Made by a program: the position numbers and the translations under genes. The notes below the pieces were generated by a model. It had not been told where the DNA came from. It searched no databases and worked only from the letters and a program-made list of their open reading frames with translations. DNA of 64,000 nt from Pseudarthrobacter sulfonivorans (GTDB taxonomy: Bacteria > Actinomycetota > Actinomycetes > Actinomycetales > Micrococcaceae), in the NCBI RefSeq assembly GCF_001484605.1, contig NZ_CP013747.1:2790001-2854000 (forward strand), given 5' to 3'. This document shows, in pieces, positions 43,773 to 52,033 of this stretch; positions within the stretch are counted from its first letter, which is position 1; each line of letters begins with the position of its first letter.

Positions 43773-44596
43773 GACAGCCCTTTCCAGAACTCAAGAATCG
43801 ATGACGCCATCTCTGCAGGCTTCTCCTGCACTGCGGCATGGCCTGCACGCGGAATGACTTCTAACGAGGCATTTGGTATGGATTCGGCGAGGACCCTGGA
43901 TTCTGCCACGCCGGTAACTACATCGTCTTCGCCGACCAGGACCAGTGACGGTACCTGCAGAGACGGCAACACATCCGACGTGTCGGTGGCTGCCATCATC
44001 GTCGCTGCGGCGGTATACCCGGGCAGGCGGACCGCGGCCATCTCGGACCTGACCGCCGCGGCCGTGACAGCATCCGCTGCTGGCGAGAGCAGCCGGGAAG
44101 CCCGTCGGCCGGCAAAGGCTTCTGGCCCCATTGCGGCCAGTTCCGGGATGCGCGCCAGCATCCTGTCCGCCGAATCCCCGGTAACAGCCGAACCGCGGGT
44201 GCTGTCCGCTAGAACCAGAGAGCGGACAGCATCCGGTGCTTGCGCTGCCGCTTTGGTGGCGATAACTCCTCCCCACGAGGTCCCGATCAGGTGGGCGGGT
44301 CCGACGGCGAGGGAAGCCAAGATCTGCAGGACGAGCCCGGAGTGGTCCACCGGGCCCCGCGGATCCGCAGATTCCCCGTAGCCGGGCGCATCCCAGCAGA
44401 ACGTGCGGTGGCCGGCCTCACTGAGCAGTTGCGCCAACGCCCCGCAGGATGAGGCATTTCCCCCGATGCCATGCATCAGGAAGACAGGCGCTCCTTCGCC
44501 GCGGACCACCAGCGATACGCCGTGGAGGGAAATACGGCTGTCCAGGTTTCGGATGGCGGTAGCCACCTCAGTGGGCTGCTGCATGGTTTGCCGCAT
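43769..44596 (-). CDS. Alpha/beta hydrolase (meta-cleavage-product-hydrolase-like)
   Basis: A 275-residue hydrolase. Oxyanion loop FLMHGIGGNASSCG, nucleophile elbow GTSWGG, and a terminal His in PRAGHAAVQEKPAEMASSILEF, which follows the MhpC/BphD pattern. It sits between an extradiol dioxygenase and an SDR, the place where a C-C hydrolase for a ring-fission product is expected. ATG 44596 overlaps the dioxygenase end by 29 nt; ATG 44584 is an alternative. Assignment as a C-C hydrolase is inferred from context. Confidence 0.87.
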   Translation of the reverse strand: MRQTMQQPTEVATAIRNLDSRISLHGVSLVVRGEGAPVFLMHGIGGNASSCGALAQLLSEAGHRTFCWDAPGYGESADPRGPVDHSGLVLQILASLAVGPAHLIGTSWGGVIATKAAAQAPDAVRSLVLADSTRGSAVTGDSADRMLARIPELAAMGPEAFAGRRASRLLSPAADAVTAAAVRSEMAAVRLPGYTAAATMMAATDTSDVLPSLQVPSLVLVGEDDVVTGVAESRVLAESIPNASLEVIPRAGHAAVQEKPAEMASSILEFWKGLS

Positions 44597-45563
44597 CTAC
44601 CGAGGGAACAGTGAAGTAGTCGGCGCTACCCGGAACAACCAGCGAGCGGTAGCCGTCATCGGGGATTCCGGCCATAGCGGTGCGAACATCAACCGTGGGC
44701 GGCCCGGCAGTTCCCCACTGGTCCGACAGCTCGGGAGTCCGCTTCCACGTACGGCACAGCCAGCTGTCTTCATCAACCTGCGCCACTTCAGAGGTGTACT
44801 CACATACAAGGCCTGAAGGGTCGGTGAAGTAGGAGAAGGTGTTATCCCCGGGACCGTGGCGGCCCGGACCCCACTGGGGGGCAATACCGTGGGTTTTGAG
44901 GGACCCGATGCCGCGCATGAAATGGTCGATGCTCTGCATTTCGTACGCCACATGGTTGACCGCTGTCCAGGGGGCCCGATTGAAGGCGATGACATGGTGC
45001 TCGGAATTGCACCGAAGAAATGACATCTGATGCTCGGACCAGTCCGAGACCCGCATCCCCAAAACTTGGGTGTAGAAGGCCGTAGCCCGGTCAATGTCAA
45101 TAGTGTTCAGCACGACGTGGGCGATCTTGCGCGGGATCGCCCGCCGCCCCGCAGGCTCTTGGTTGAGGACGGCATGAACATCAGCGGAAAGTTCAACAAG
45201 TCTTCCCTCGGGGTCAACCAGCTGCAGGCCGTAACCGCCTGCAGCGTCGTCCAATGGTCCTGGCTCGCGGAAGAGGGGAATACCCAGAGCGGTGAGCTTA
45301 GCTGCGGCCTGGTCCACCTCCTGGGGCGTAGCGAGGGCGAAGGCCACGCCGCCAAGGGCGTTCTGCTGGCCCTTTTCCAGCTTCAGAATGTGGTGCTCCG
45401 AGCCGGTTCCGCGAAGCCAGAAGCGGTCACTGTCCTCCTCAACGGTGGAAAGGCCCCAAACCTCGTGATAGAAATCCTTGGCACGCGCCGTTTCCGGTAC
45501 CTTCAAGGACACTGACCGAAGAGATCGCAACTTACAGACAGGCTCTGCTGCAAAGAAATTCAT
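44568..45563 (-). CDS. Type I (VOC) extradiol ring-cleavage dioxygenase
   Basis: A 331-residue two-domain vicinal-oxygen-chelate protein. The catalytic C-terminal domain has the complete 2-His-1-Glu metal triad: H149 (KIAHVVLNT), H204 (VNHVAYEM) and E255 (GLVCEYTSE). H190 in SEHHVIAF corresponds to the second-shell base of BphC-like enzymes. The N-terminal domain (11-130) lacks metal ligands, as expected. It should cleave a catechol next to its hydroxyls (meta cleavage). Substrate may be a substituted catechol produced by the Rieske oxygenase and an SDR. Confidence 0.92.
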   Translation of the reverse strand: MNFFAAEPVCKLRSLRSVSLKVPETARAKDFYHEVWGLSTVEEDSDRFWLRGTGSEHHILKLEKGQQNALGGVAFALATPQEVDQAAAKLTALGIPLFREPGPLDDAAGGYGLQLVDPEGRLVELSADVHAVLNQEPAGRRAIPRKIAHVVLNTIDIDRATAFYTQVLGMRVSDWSEHQMSFLRCNSEHHVIAFNRAPWTAVNHVAYEMQSIDHFMRGIGSLKTHGIAPQWGPGRHGPGDNTFSYFTDPSGLVCEYTSEVAQVDEDSWLCRTWKRTPELSDQWGTAGPPTVDVRTAMAGIPDDGYRSLVVPGSADYFTVPSVDAANHAAAH

Positions 45564-45589
45564 GGGGCTACCTTCTTACTTTTCGAGGT

Positions 45590-46624
45590 TTAAAGATCAA
45601 GAATCAGTTCGGCCGAACGGCAACGCGAGACGCAGACGAACATTGACTTGTTCGCGGCCTGCTCAGCCTGGCTGAGGAGAAAATCACGGTGTTCCACCTC
45701 GCCGCTGATGACACGGGTTTCGCACGTACCGCAGATTCCCTCCGCACAGGAGCTGGGAACGTCAACACCGGCGTTGTTGAGAGCATCAAGGACAGATACA
45801 TCAGGCGCCACAGGAATGCGTTGGCCGGTGCTGTTGCACACCACGTCAAACGCTGATTCGCTCTGTTCCGCGACGATTACCTTCTCCGGTGCCTTGAACC
45901 GCTCGATCCGAAGCTGGGCTTCGTCCTGCATGGCCCCGGCAACAGCCTTCAGCAATGGTTCCGGACCACAGGCGTAGACCAGCGCATCCGGGCTCAGGGT
46001 TCCGACAGCGGCGGCCAGGTCAGGGTAACTGCCGTTGGCCTCGTCATCGGCGTGGATGGTAATCCGGTCCTGCGGAAGGGCCACGATCTCAGGCAGAAAG
46101 GCCATAGTGCCCCTGGACCGGCCGGTGTAGAGCAGCGACCAGTCCGCCCCTGCCGCCTGAAGTTCCCGTGCCATGGAGATGATCGGGGTGATGCCGATTC
46201 CGCCGGCCACGAGCACGTAGCGTCCGGCGTCTTCGAGCGCGAAGTTATTGCGCGGGCCTTCAACCTTAAGGAGCGATCCCACCGGCAAACCCTCGTGGAC
46301 CAGTTGGCTGCCACCCCGTGAATCAGGCGTCCGCAGCACAGCCACTGTCCAGCTGCTCGAATCCAGCGGATTCGAGCACAGCGAGTACTCGCGTATGAGC
46401 CCGTTGGGCAGATGAAGGCTCAAGTGCGAACCTGGCTGCCATTGCGGCAATTTCGCCCCGGACGGATCAGCGAACGTGACGCTGGTAGCGCCGTCCGCTT
46501 CCCAGGTCTTCTGCTGTACCCTCAGGGTCCGTGCGGGGGGCTCCCCGGCTACTGCCCCTTCATTGGCGGGAACCGGCTGGGGGGATACTTCCGGTCCCCG
46601 TGTGTTCAAAATGGCGGTAGTCAT
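45590..46624 (-). CDS. PDR-type oxygenase reductase (flavin, NAD, 2Fe-2S)
   Basis: A 344-residue reductase like VanB or phthalate dioxygenase reductase. N-terminal flavin domain with REYSLCSNP, a nucleotide domain with LVAGGIGITPIISMARELQAAG, YACGPEPLL, and a C-terminal plant-type ferredoxin with CAEGICGTCETRV...C (2Fe-2S). It transfers electrons from NADH to the Rieske oxygenase encoded seven genes downstream, the only such oxygenase in the window. It lies 26 nt upstream of the extradiol dioxygenase gene. Confidence 0.94.
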   Translation of the reverse strand: MTTAILNTRGPEVSPQPVPANEGAVAGEPPARTLRVQQKTWEADGATSVTFADPSGAKLPQWQPGSHLSLHLPNGLIREYSLCSNPLDSSSWTVAVLRTPDSRGGSQLVHEGLPVGSLLKVEGPRNNFALEDAGRYVLVAGGIGITPIISMARELQAAGADWSLLYTGRSRGTMAFLPEIVALPQDRITIHADDEANGSYPDLAAAVGTLSPDALVYACGPEPLLKAVAGAMQDEAQLRIERFKAPEKVIVAEQSESAFDVVCNSTGQRIPVAPDVSVLDALNNAGVDVPSSCAEGICGTCETRVISGEVEHRDFLLSQAEQAANKSMFVCVSRCRSAELILDL

Positions 46625-46627
46625 GGT

Positions 46628-46975
46628 TCACTCCTGGCCACGGTGCGCGATGGCTTCAATTTCCACCGTGGCACCGTATGGCAGCGCAGAAACTTCCACG
46701 AAGGTCCGGGCCGGCCGGGGAGCACTGAAGAGTTGCTCATAGTGGCTGTTGGCTTCTTCGCGCAGGGTCAGGTCCGTGACGAAGTAGGTGGTCTTGACGA
46801 TGTCCTGCATAGACATGCCGATGGTTGCCAACCGCTCCGAGAGCCTGGTCGAAGCGGCCTCAATGGCTTCGAGCCGACCACTGACGGGCGTGTAGTTTTC
46901 ATCAACGGACAACGCCCCGGACACAAAGCCGAAACCTCCGGCCTGATATGCCGGACTGTAGGGGTGAGCACTCAC
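46628..46975 (-). CDS. Rid-family protein (RidA-like deaminase)
   Basis: A 115-residue trimer-forming Rid/YjgF protein. Conserved pieces are HPYSPAYQAGGFGFVSGALSVD, NSHYEQLFSAPRPARTFVEVSALPYGATVEIEAIAHRG, including the Arg that binds the carboxylate of imine substrates. Rid proteins hydrolyse enamine/imines, and the family includes 2-aminomuconate deaminases. GTG 46975 has AAAGG at 7 nt; ATG 46990 would add five residues. Placed between the semialdehyde-dehydrogenase-like gene and the reductase, it suggests an amino-substituted intermediate. Confidence 0.88.
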   Translation of the reverse strand: MSAHPYSPAYQAGGFGFVSGALSVDENYTPVSGRLEAIEAASTRLSERLATIGMSMQDIVKTTYFVTDLTLREEANSHYEQLFSAPRPARTFVEVSALPYGATVEIEAIAHRGQE

Positions 46976-47019
46976 TGACTTGCCTTTCATCGGGGATGGA
47001 TTGGAATATGCTGCAGGTC

Positions 47020-48615
47020 TCATGCGCCGGCCCATGGCAACGGGGCACCGGAAAGATCCACGTAGATGCTCTTTTGGCGCATGTAGGAGCGGATGCCGTC
47101 CCTGCCTTTTTCGGTTCCCAGACCGCTTTCCTTGATCCCGCTAAAGGGGGTAGCAATGCTGAACTGCTTGTACGTGTTGATCCAGACAGTGCCCGCAGCA
47201 ACGGCGCGCGCAATGCGCCAGGCCCGCCGGTAGTCTGCCGTCCAGATGCCGCAGGCCAGACCAAACACACTGTCGTTGGCCTGGGCGAGCAGATCAGCTT
47301 CATCATCAAAGGGAAGAACCACTGCCACAGGACCGAAGATCTCCTCCTGGCAGATCAGGTCGGAGTTGGTCACACCGGCAATGACGGTGGGCAGGTAGTA
47401 GGCACCCTGCTGTAGTTCCGCCTCCACCGGCCGTGCGCCGCCGCACAGGATCTGTGCTCCGGCTGCCCGTGCGTCCTCAACCATCTTTTCAACGGAATCC
47501 CTATGGGCGTGGGCAACAAGCGGTGCAACCTGCGTGCCCGCCTCGGTTCCTGGACCCACCCGCAGGGCTTTGGCCCCCTCGACCAAGCGCGCCAGGACGG
47601 TGTCATAGATGGCCCGCTGGATAAATATCCGCGAACCCGCGATGCAGCTCTGTCCGCTTGAGGAAAAGATTCCGTAGAGCACCCCCGCGACGGCTTGATC
47701 CAGGTCCGCGTCCGAAAAAACGATGGTTGGCGATTTTCCGCCCAGTTCCAGCGTGATCGGCATGATTTTCTCGGCCGCGATGCGGCCCAGCTGCCGGCCG
47801 GTCGAGGTGCCGCCGGTGAAGGAGACCTTGCCGACATCCCTGTGCCGTGCCAGCGCATCCCCGACGGTCCGTCCCGGGCCCGGAAGCACCGAAAGCAGAC
47901 CCGAAGGCAATCCTGCCTCGTCACAGATCCTTGCCAGCAGCAGCGACACCCACGGGGCCCAGACCGGCGGTTTGATCACGACGGCGTTGCCCGCAGCAAG
48001 TGCCGGGGCAACCTTTTGCGCGTCGCTGGCGATCGGGGAGTTCCATGGCGTGATGGCAGCTACCACGCCGATATGTTCATAGGTGGAGATGCTCAGGTAG
48101 TCACCCCGCGGCGGGGTTAACGCGTCCTCCATAGTTTCCAGGGCTGACGCGGTGAAACGGAAGGTGGCAGCAGCGCTCATTGCCAGCCCACGTGTCTCTT
48201 TGAGGGTTTTACCGGTGTCCTGGGTCTGAAGAATAGCGATGCGGTCAGCATTGGCTTCGATAGCCGAACCGATCCTGTGCAGAACAGCAGCGCGTTCGTG
48301 CGGTAGCCTACGGGCCCAGCCGGACTCTTCAATGGCCGCCAGGCCGGCCGTAACTGCTAGATCAACATCGTCAATGGTGGCACCATGGAGCGTCGCGAAC
48401 ACCTCTGACGTTGCGGGATTGACGGACTCGATCAGTGCCCCCGCGCCCCGGGTCCAGACCCCGCCGACATAAATTTCGTCCAGCGTGTCCATGCCCGGTT
48501 CAGAGCCGAGGGTGGGGTCGAATCCTTCGGAGCCCGTACCCGCCGGCCGGTCCGCGATGCCCGCGCTACTCTGCGTTGTCATCCTCAGGGTCCACCAATC
48601 TTCATAGTCACTCAT
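47020..48615 (-). CDS. Aldehyde dehydrogenase (semialdehyde dehydrogenase-like)
   Basis: A 531-residue NAD-dependent enzyme, first gene of the leftward operon. [39 protein letters not shown], catalytic Glu in LELGGKSPT and Cys in SSSGQSCIAGSR are all intact. The tail SGIKESGLGTEKGRDGIRSYMRQKSIYVDLSG is of the 2-hydroxymuconic/4-aminobutyrate semialdehyde group. About 45 extra N-terminal residues precede the usual IYVGGVW entry, so ATG 48582 or a later start may be used. With the extradiol enzyme and Rid protein it fits oxidation of a ring-fission semialdehyde. Confidence 0.9.
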   Translation of the reverse strand: MSDYEDWWTLRMTTQSSAGIADRPAGTGSEGFDPTLGSEPGMDTLDEIYVGGVWTRGAGALIESVNPATSEVFATLHGATIDDVDLAVTAGLAAIEESGWARRLPHERAAVLHRIGSAIEANADRIAILQTQDTGKTLKETRGLAMSAAATFRFTASALETMEDALTPPRGDYLSISTYEHIGVVAAITPWNSPIASDAQKVAPALAAGNAVVIKPPVWAPWVSLLLARICDEAGLPSGLLSVLPGPGRTVGDALARHRDVGKVSFTGGTSTGRQLGRIAAEKIMPITLELGGKSPTIVFSDADLDQAVAGVLYGIFSSSGQSCIAGSRIFIQRAIYDTVLARLVEGAKALRVGPGTEAGTQVAPLVAHAHRDSVEKMVEDARAAGAQILCGGARPVEAELQQGAYYLPTVIAGVTNSDLICQEEIFGPVAVVLPFDDEADLLAQANDSVFGLACGIWTADYRRAWRIARAVAAGTVWINTYKQFSIATPFSGIKESGLGTEKGRDGIRSYMRQKSIYVDLSGAPLPWAGA

Positions 48616-48990
48616 GCTGCCGTCGACGTTGTTCGCGGCTTGTCCCGCAGGTCGCGGGGGCGACCCGGAATGTGAACTAGGTCATGCCAAAGAATAACAG
48701 TACTAAGATACTTTGTGTCAAGGAAGTGGGGGCTTGACCTTTAAGCACTAAGGAGATAGAACTAACGCAGTGGCATGATCTTCACCACACTTGCCTACCT
48801 CGCCAGCCCGCGTATTTATGGCCGGGCCGACGGCGAGAGAGCACATGTCGGGCTTGAACGGAGAAAATCGCCATGACGTAGCCTGCGAGCGTGCACCTCG
48901 TCCACGGCACTGACTGGCGAGCCGCCGATGATGGTGGCATCCCCCGCTTCGAGACTGAATTCGAAGCCCTCACAACCTTAAGGATGTCCG
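48616..48990. promoter_or_regulatory. Divergent promoter region of ALDH operon and AAHS transporter
   Basis: A 375-nt gap. The AT-rich part at 48690-48770 has AGTACTAAGATACTT (near 48700) and GCACTAAGGAGATAG (near 48753), similar to boxes before the cupin and marR genes. The remainder shows no coding signal. Confidence 0.45.
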
Positions 48991-50277
48991 ATGGAGACGA
49001 TGATCGAACCCAAGAAGCAGGACGAGACCAAACCGAATTGGTGGGTACTTTGTCTCGCATGTGCCGCTGTAGTGCTCGATGGATACGACACGGTCGCGTT
49101 GGGGGTGTCCATACCGGCGATTGCGAAGGACTGGGGTGTTGAACCCTCGCACTTCACTCCTGCGCTCGCGCTGACCAGCGCTGGAGTGGCTCTGGGGTAT
49201 CTGGCGGTAGGGCGCCTCGTGGCCAAGCTCGGCACCAGAAACGTCATTTTTTCGGCAGTCGTGGTGTTCACGCTGGGTTCGCTGCTGACGGCGTGGTCAG
49301 ATTCGATTATGGTGCTGACGATTCTACGTTTCGTGACCGGCCTGGGACTGGGTGCCGTGCTGCCGGCCGCTGTCTCCCATGCGACCGCAGTCAATCCCGG
49401 TCGTTTGCGTCAATCGATTGCGGTGGCCGTGATGACGGGCATCTCACTCGGGGCTCTCATTGCAGGGCTGGCCGGGAGCGGTATCGTGAGCGCATTCGGG
49501 TGGGAATGGGTGTTCATTGTCGGAGCTATCGCTTCTGCTGTACTTCTGCCGTTCCTGTGGTTCGGATTGTCCGGTAGCCACGTATCGAGCACGCCCAACG
49601 ACGCGGCTGAGGCCAAGCGCCATGCGTCAGTTGCGCGTCTGTTCGATGCTTCCGTACGAAGCAGAACGATTCTCCTGTGGGCTTTTTCGTTCCTCATCTT
49701 CGCCGTGTTCTACGTGTTCTCGTCGTGGTTGCCGACCCTGCTCACCAGCTACGGCTTCAGCACCGGTCTAGCACCGCTGGGGTCCGCGGCCCTGGGCATA
49801 GGAAGCATCGTCGGTGCCTGCGTACTAATCCTCGGGTCGAGTCGATACCGGATGACGTCGGTCCTGGCTGGAACCTCGGCAGCAGCGATCGTGTTCCTTG
49901 TCATCTCTGCATTCCTCGGCCCGGACAAAGCGCTGCTGCTGCTGGTGTTCGGTGGCGTCGGCCTCGGACTTCAGGCCGGCATGATCGGCCAGGCCGCGGT
50001 GGCAGTGACGCTGTACCCCCAGGCAACGGTGACTGCCGGCATCGGCTGGGCGGCTTCAATGGGCCGACTCGGATCGGTTGTCGGCCCGATCTTCGGCGGC
50101 GTCCTCATCGGACTCGGCGTGGATACCAGCATCATCGTTCTCTCAGTATGCGTGCCCGTGATCATCGCTCTGGTGTTGGTGCTGATTCTAGGGCGGATCA
50201 CAGCAGCCAAAGCGCGGATTTCGATGTCAGCACACCTGGCGAAATCGCCTCACCGCGCCGCCTCGGACCTAGCGTAA
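48991..50277 (+). CDS. MFS aromatic acid:H+ symporter (AAHS family)
   Basis: A 428-residue 12-helix transporter. VLDGYDTVALGVSIPAIAKDWGV in helix 1 is the DGxD aromatic-acid symporter motif, and GYLAVGRLVAKLGTRNVIF is MFS motif A after helix 2. AAGGATGTCCG precedes the ATG. AAHS members import 4-hydroxybenzoate, protocatechuate, benzoate and similar acids. It is divergent from the ALDH-Rieske operon, implying that the pathway substrate is an aromatic or heteroaromatic carboxylate. Confidence 0.93.
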   Translation: METMIEPKKQDETKPNWWVLCLACAAVVLDGYDTVALGVSIPAIAKDWGVEPSHFTPALALTSAGVALGYLAVGRLVAKLGTRNVIFSAVVVFTLGSLLTAWSDSIMVLTILRFVTGLGLGAVLPAAVSHATAVNPGRLRQSIAVAVMTGISLGALIAGLAGSGIVSAFGWEWVFIVGAIASAVLLPFLWFGLSGSHVSSTPNDAAEAKRHASVARLFDASVRSRTILLWAFSFLIFAVFYVFSSWLPTLLTSYGFSTGLAPLGSAALGIGSIVGACVLILGSSRYRMTSVLAGTSAAAIVFLVISAFLGPDKALLLLVFGGVGLGLQAGMIGQAAVAVTLYPQATVTAGIGWAASMGRLGSVVGPIFGGVLIGLGVDTSIIVLSVCVPVIIALVLVLILGRITAAKARISMSAHLAKSPHRAASDLA

Positions 50278-50434
50278 ACCCTGCCCGCACTGCCCCTTGG
50301 ACAACGACCGGCAGGGGCAGCGCGGGACTATATACATAGGTTGGATCTTCATTCTCGTGCCGCCAGTGGAATGCTTCCCAGACACTTCAAGGCACGGAAG
50401 AAGTCGCCCGATCAGACGCGGATTAGCGGACTGG

Positions 50435-50725
50435 ATGGGTTGGAACGAAGGGCTGTGGGCGCTGTTGGTCCTGCTCGCTGCCGCCATGATGGCCTGCGGG
50501 CTGGCCGCCTCGTTCAATTTCATCGTCCGGTCACCAACGCACGCGGTGGGGCACCGGCTGGTACTGCTCGGCGCACTCGCTTTTGCGGCCACGGCCGTGT
50601 GGGCGCGGCTTCGGGGGAGGCCGATATGGGGCTCGGTCCTGACGGGCCTCCGCGCGGTGGTGGTGGGCGGGCTGGCATATGAGCTTCCCGACGGCTTGTA
50701 CGCCCACCTCCCAAAGCAGCGGTGA
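50435..50725 (+). CDS. Small hypothetical membrane protein
   Basis: A 96-residue frame beginning MGWNEGLWALLVLLAAAMMACGLAASFNFIV, with two or three hydrophobic helices (residues 6-30, 45-62, 75-92). The frame extends upstream to 50297 but that part is not coding-like. No family recognised and the ribosome site is weak. Follows the AAHS gene by 157 nt. Confidence 0.4.
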   Translation: MGWNEGLWALLVLLAAAMMACGLAASFNFIVRSPTHAVGHRLVLLGALAFAATAVWARLRGRPIWGSVLTGLRAVVVGGLAYELPDGLYAHLPKQR

Positions 50726-50763
50726 TCAGTGCCTCATAGGCTTCCCTACGCTGGTGAGGATCT

Positions 50764-50879
50764 TTCTGATGATTTACGACGGAGCCGCCATTCAATACAT
50801 GACCGACCCGAAGGCTACCGATCACCGCGCCCAGTTCTTCATGATGATTGATGCACTGTTGATCAAGGCCGGCGTCTAA
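50764..50879 (+). pseudogene. C-terminal remnant of a TetR-like regulator
   Basis: The sequence MIYDGAAIQYMTDPKATDHRAQFFMMIDALLIKAGV with stop resembles the last helix of a TetR/AcrR protein (dimer helix DG..IQ...DP.....F..ML.AL). No helix-turn-helix lies upstream in any frame. Probably leftover from an earlier gene at this junction. Confidence 0.45.
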
Positions 50880-50892
50880 GCGCGCTGACGCG

Positions 50893-50934
50893 CCGTACAC
50901 CCTCTGCTGCCGCCAGGTAGTAGAGGGTGTACGG
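50893..50934. terminator. Bidirectional terminator hairpin
   Basis: 13-bp arms CCGTACACCCTCT / AGAGGGTGTACGG with a 16-nt loop separate the TetR remnant from the convergent YcnI gene. Confidence 0.8.
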
Positions 50935-50990
50935 GCCCTAGGAGCAGGCAGGGCTCGCCCATGACAGAGCCGCCCGCCAGTCTTCCGGTG

Positions 50991-51716
50991 TTAGTCCTTG
51001 TCGACCCTGCGAGTCTTGGCCAGCGCGGTTGCTCCGGCGGCCAGACCCAGCAGGCCGGTGCCCAGGCCTGCCCATCCAAGGGCCGCAGAGCCGGCATCGT
51101 GGGACACGGCAGAGGTAGCCGATGCCGCCTCAATATCTGCGGTTGCTTCGGCGCCGTGCGCACCTGCCGGAGGGGTGGCGATGAAGGAAGGCGCGGGATG
51201 CTCGGGCTTCGCTTGGCCGGCAACTGCCGCCTCACTCCAGTTCACAACAGTTCCGTCGGAGTACGTTTGGGCTGCCGGCAGCAGCACGGTAGTTCCTGCG
51301 TGCGGCAACCGGCCCACTGAGATAGAAAAGGTCTGGTACTGCCGCTGGGAAATCTGATGCGCCTCATCTGCTGTCCATACAACAGAGGCCGGAGCTTTCG
51401 TGATCGTTGCGCCCTTGACAGTTATAGGAGCTGCAAGCTCTGCTTCCAGGACCTCGACCGTCCAGCCATCCATCGGTTTGACCGACACGGACGTGAAGGG
51501 CGTTTCGGATGGGAGGGTGACTGTGAGTTTGGTCGTCTTGGCCGTTTGGGATTCGTTGGGGACCCGGAATGTCAGTTGGGAGAAACCACCTTCAGATGTT
51601 GAATCAGGTGTAACGCCGACGTGTGCTGACGCGGCTCCAGCGCCGAAGGTCATCAAACAGGTTGCAACGGCCAGAACCGCGGCTGTCTTGGGCGTGCGGC
51701 CGGTTGAAGAGTTCAT
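50991..51716 (-). CDS. ycnI: YcnI-family copper-binding membrane protein (DUF1775)
   Basis: A 241-residue exported protein. Signal peptide AVLAVATCLMTFGAGAASA is followed by HVGVTPDST, so the mature N-terminus would start with His, the expected copper ligand of YcnI proteins. FRVPNESQTAKTTKLTVTLP and GWTVEVLEAELAAP are family blocks, and a C-terminal helix LGWAGLGTGLLGLAAGATAL with KTRR tail anchors it. YcnI proteins bind Cu(II) and act in copper delivery. Located close to a copper amine oxidase gene, which needs copper to form its TPQ cofactor. Confidence 0.9.
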   Translation of the reverse strand: MNSSTGRTPKTAAVLAVATCLMTFGAGAASAHVGVTPDSTSEGGFSQLTFRVPNESQTAKTTKLTVTLPSETPFTSVSVKPMDGWTVEVLEAELAAPITVKGATITKAPASVVWTADEAHQISQRQYQTFSISVGRLPHAGTTVLLPAAQTYSDGTVVNWSEAAVAGQAKPEHPAPSFIATPPAGAHGAEATADIEAASATSAVSHDAGSAALGWAGLGTGLLGLAAGATALAKTRRVDKD

Positions 51717-51829
51717 CGTGATTGCCTTTCTCAGAGCGGTGTCACGGGCTCCGAACCGGACGCCGCGCCGATGGGCATTAAGGAAGCTGCGTCCACATTC
51801 GGATCGTATGACCGCTCGCTTTTTTGGTA

Positions 51830-51865
51830 CCAGGGCCTTCCGCGTTGGGCAACGGAAGGCCCTGG
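51830..51865. terminator. Hairpin after the Cys-rich small gene
   Basis: Perfect 13-bp arms CCAGGGCCTTCCG / CGGAAGGCCCTGG with a 10-nt loop, 13 nt past the stop of the 51-codon frame. Confidence 0.75.
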
Positions 51866-51877
51866 GGTCTGCTGCGC

Positions 51878-52033
51878 TCAGTCGGTCTCAGGTCCGGTGC
51901 AGAAGAAGCACTCCCCGGCCTCGAGGCTTGAGTCGCAAGTCTTTTCTATGAGGGTGGATCGCTCGGCGTTGGATAGGGCTCGGGTTTTCGCGACGCACTG
52001 TGTTGCTTGTGGGCGATCAATTGCCAGGGTCAT
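51878..52033 (-). CDS. Cysteine-rich 51-residue peptide coupled to the DUF5134 gene
   Basis: A short frame whose ATG overlaps the stop of the DUF5134 gene by 4 nt (ATGA). It encodes MTLAIDRPQATQCVAK...IEKTCDSSLEAGECFFCTGPETD with Cys at 13, 33, 42 and 45; the last two form CFFC. No signal peptide or known family. Support comes from the coupled start, the terminator placed 13 nt after its stop, and the copper context. It could bind copper or another metal, or be a redox peptide. Chance overlap cannot be excluded. Confidence 0.5.
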   Translation of the reverse strand: MTLAIDRPQATQCVAKTRALSNAERSTLIEKTCDSSLEAGECFFCTGPETD

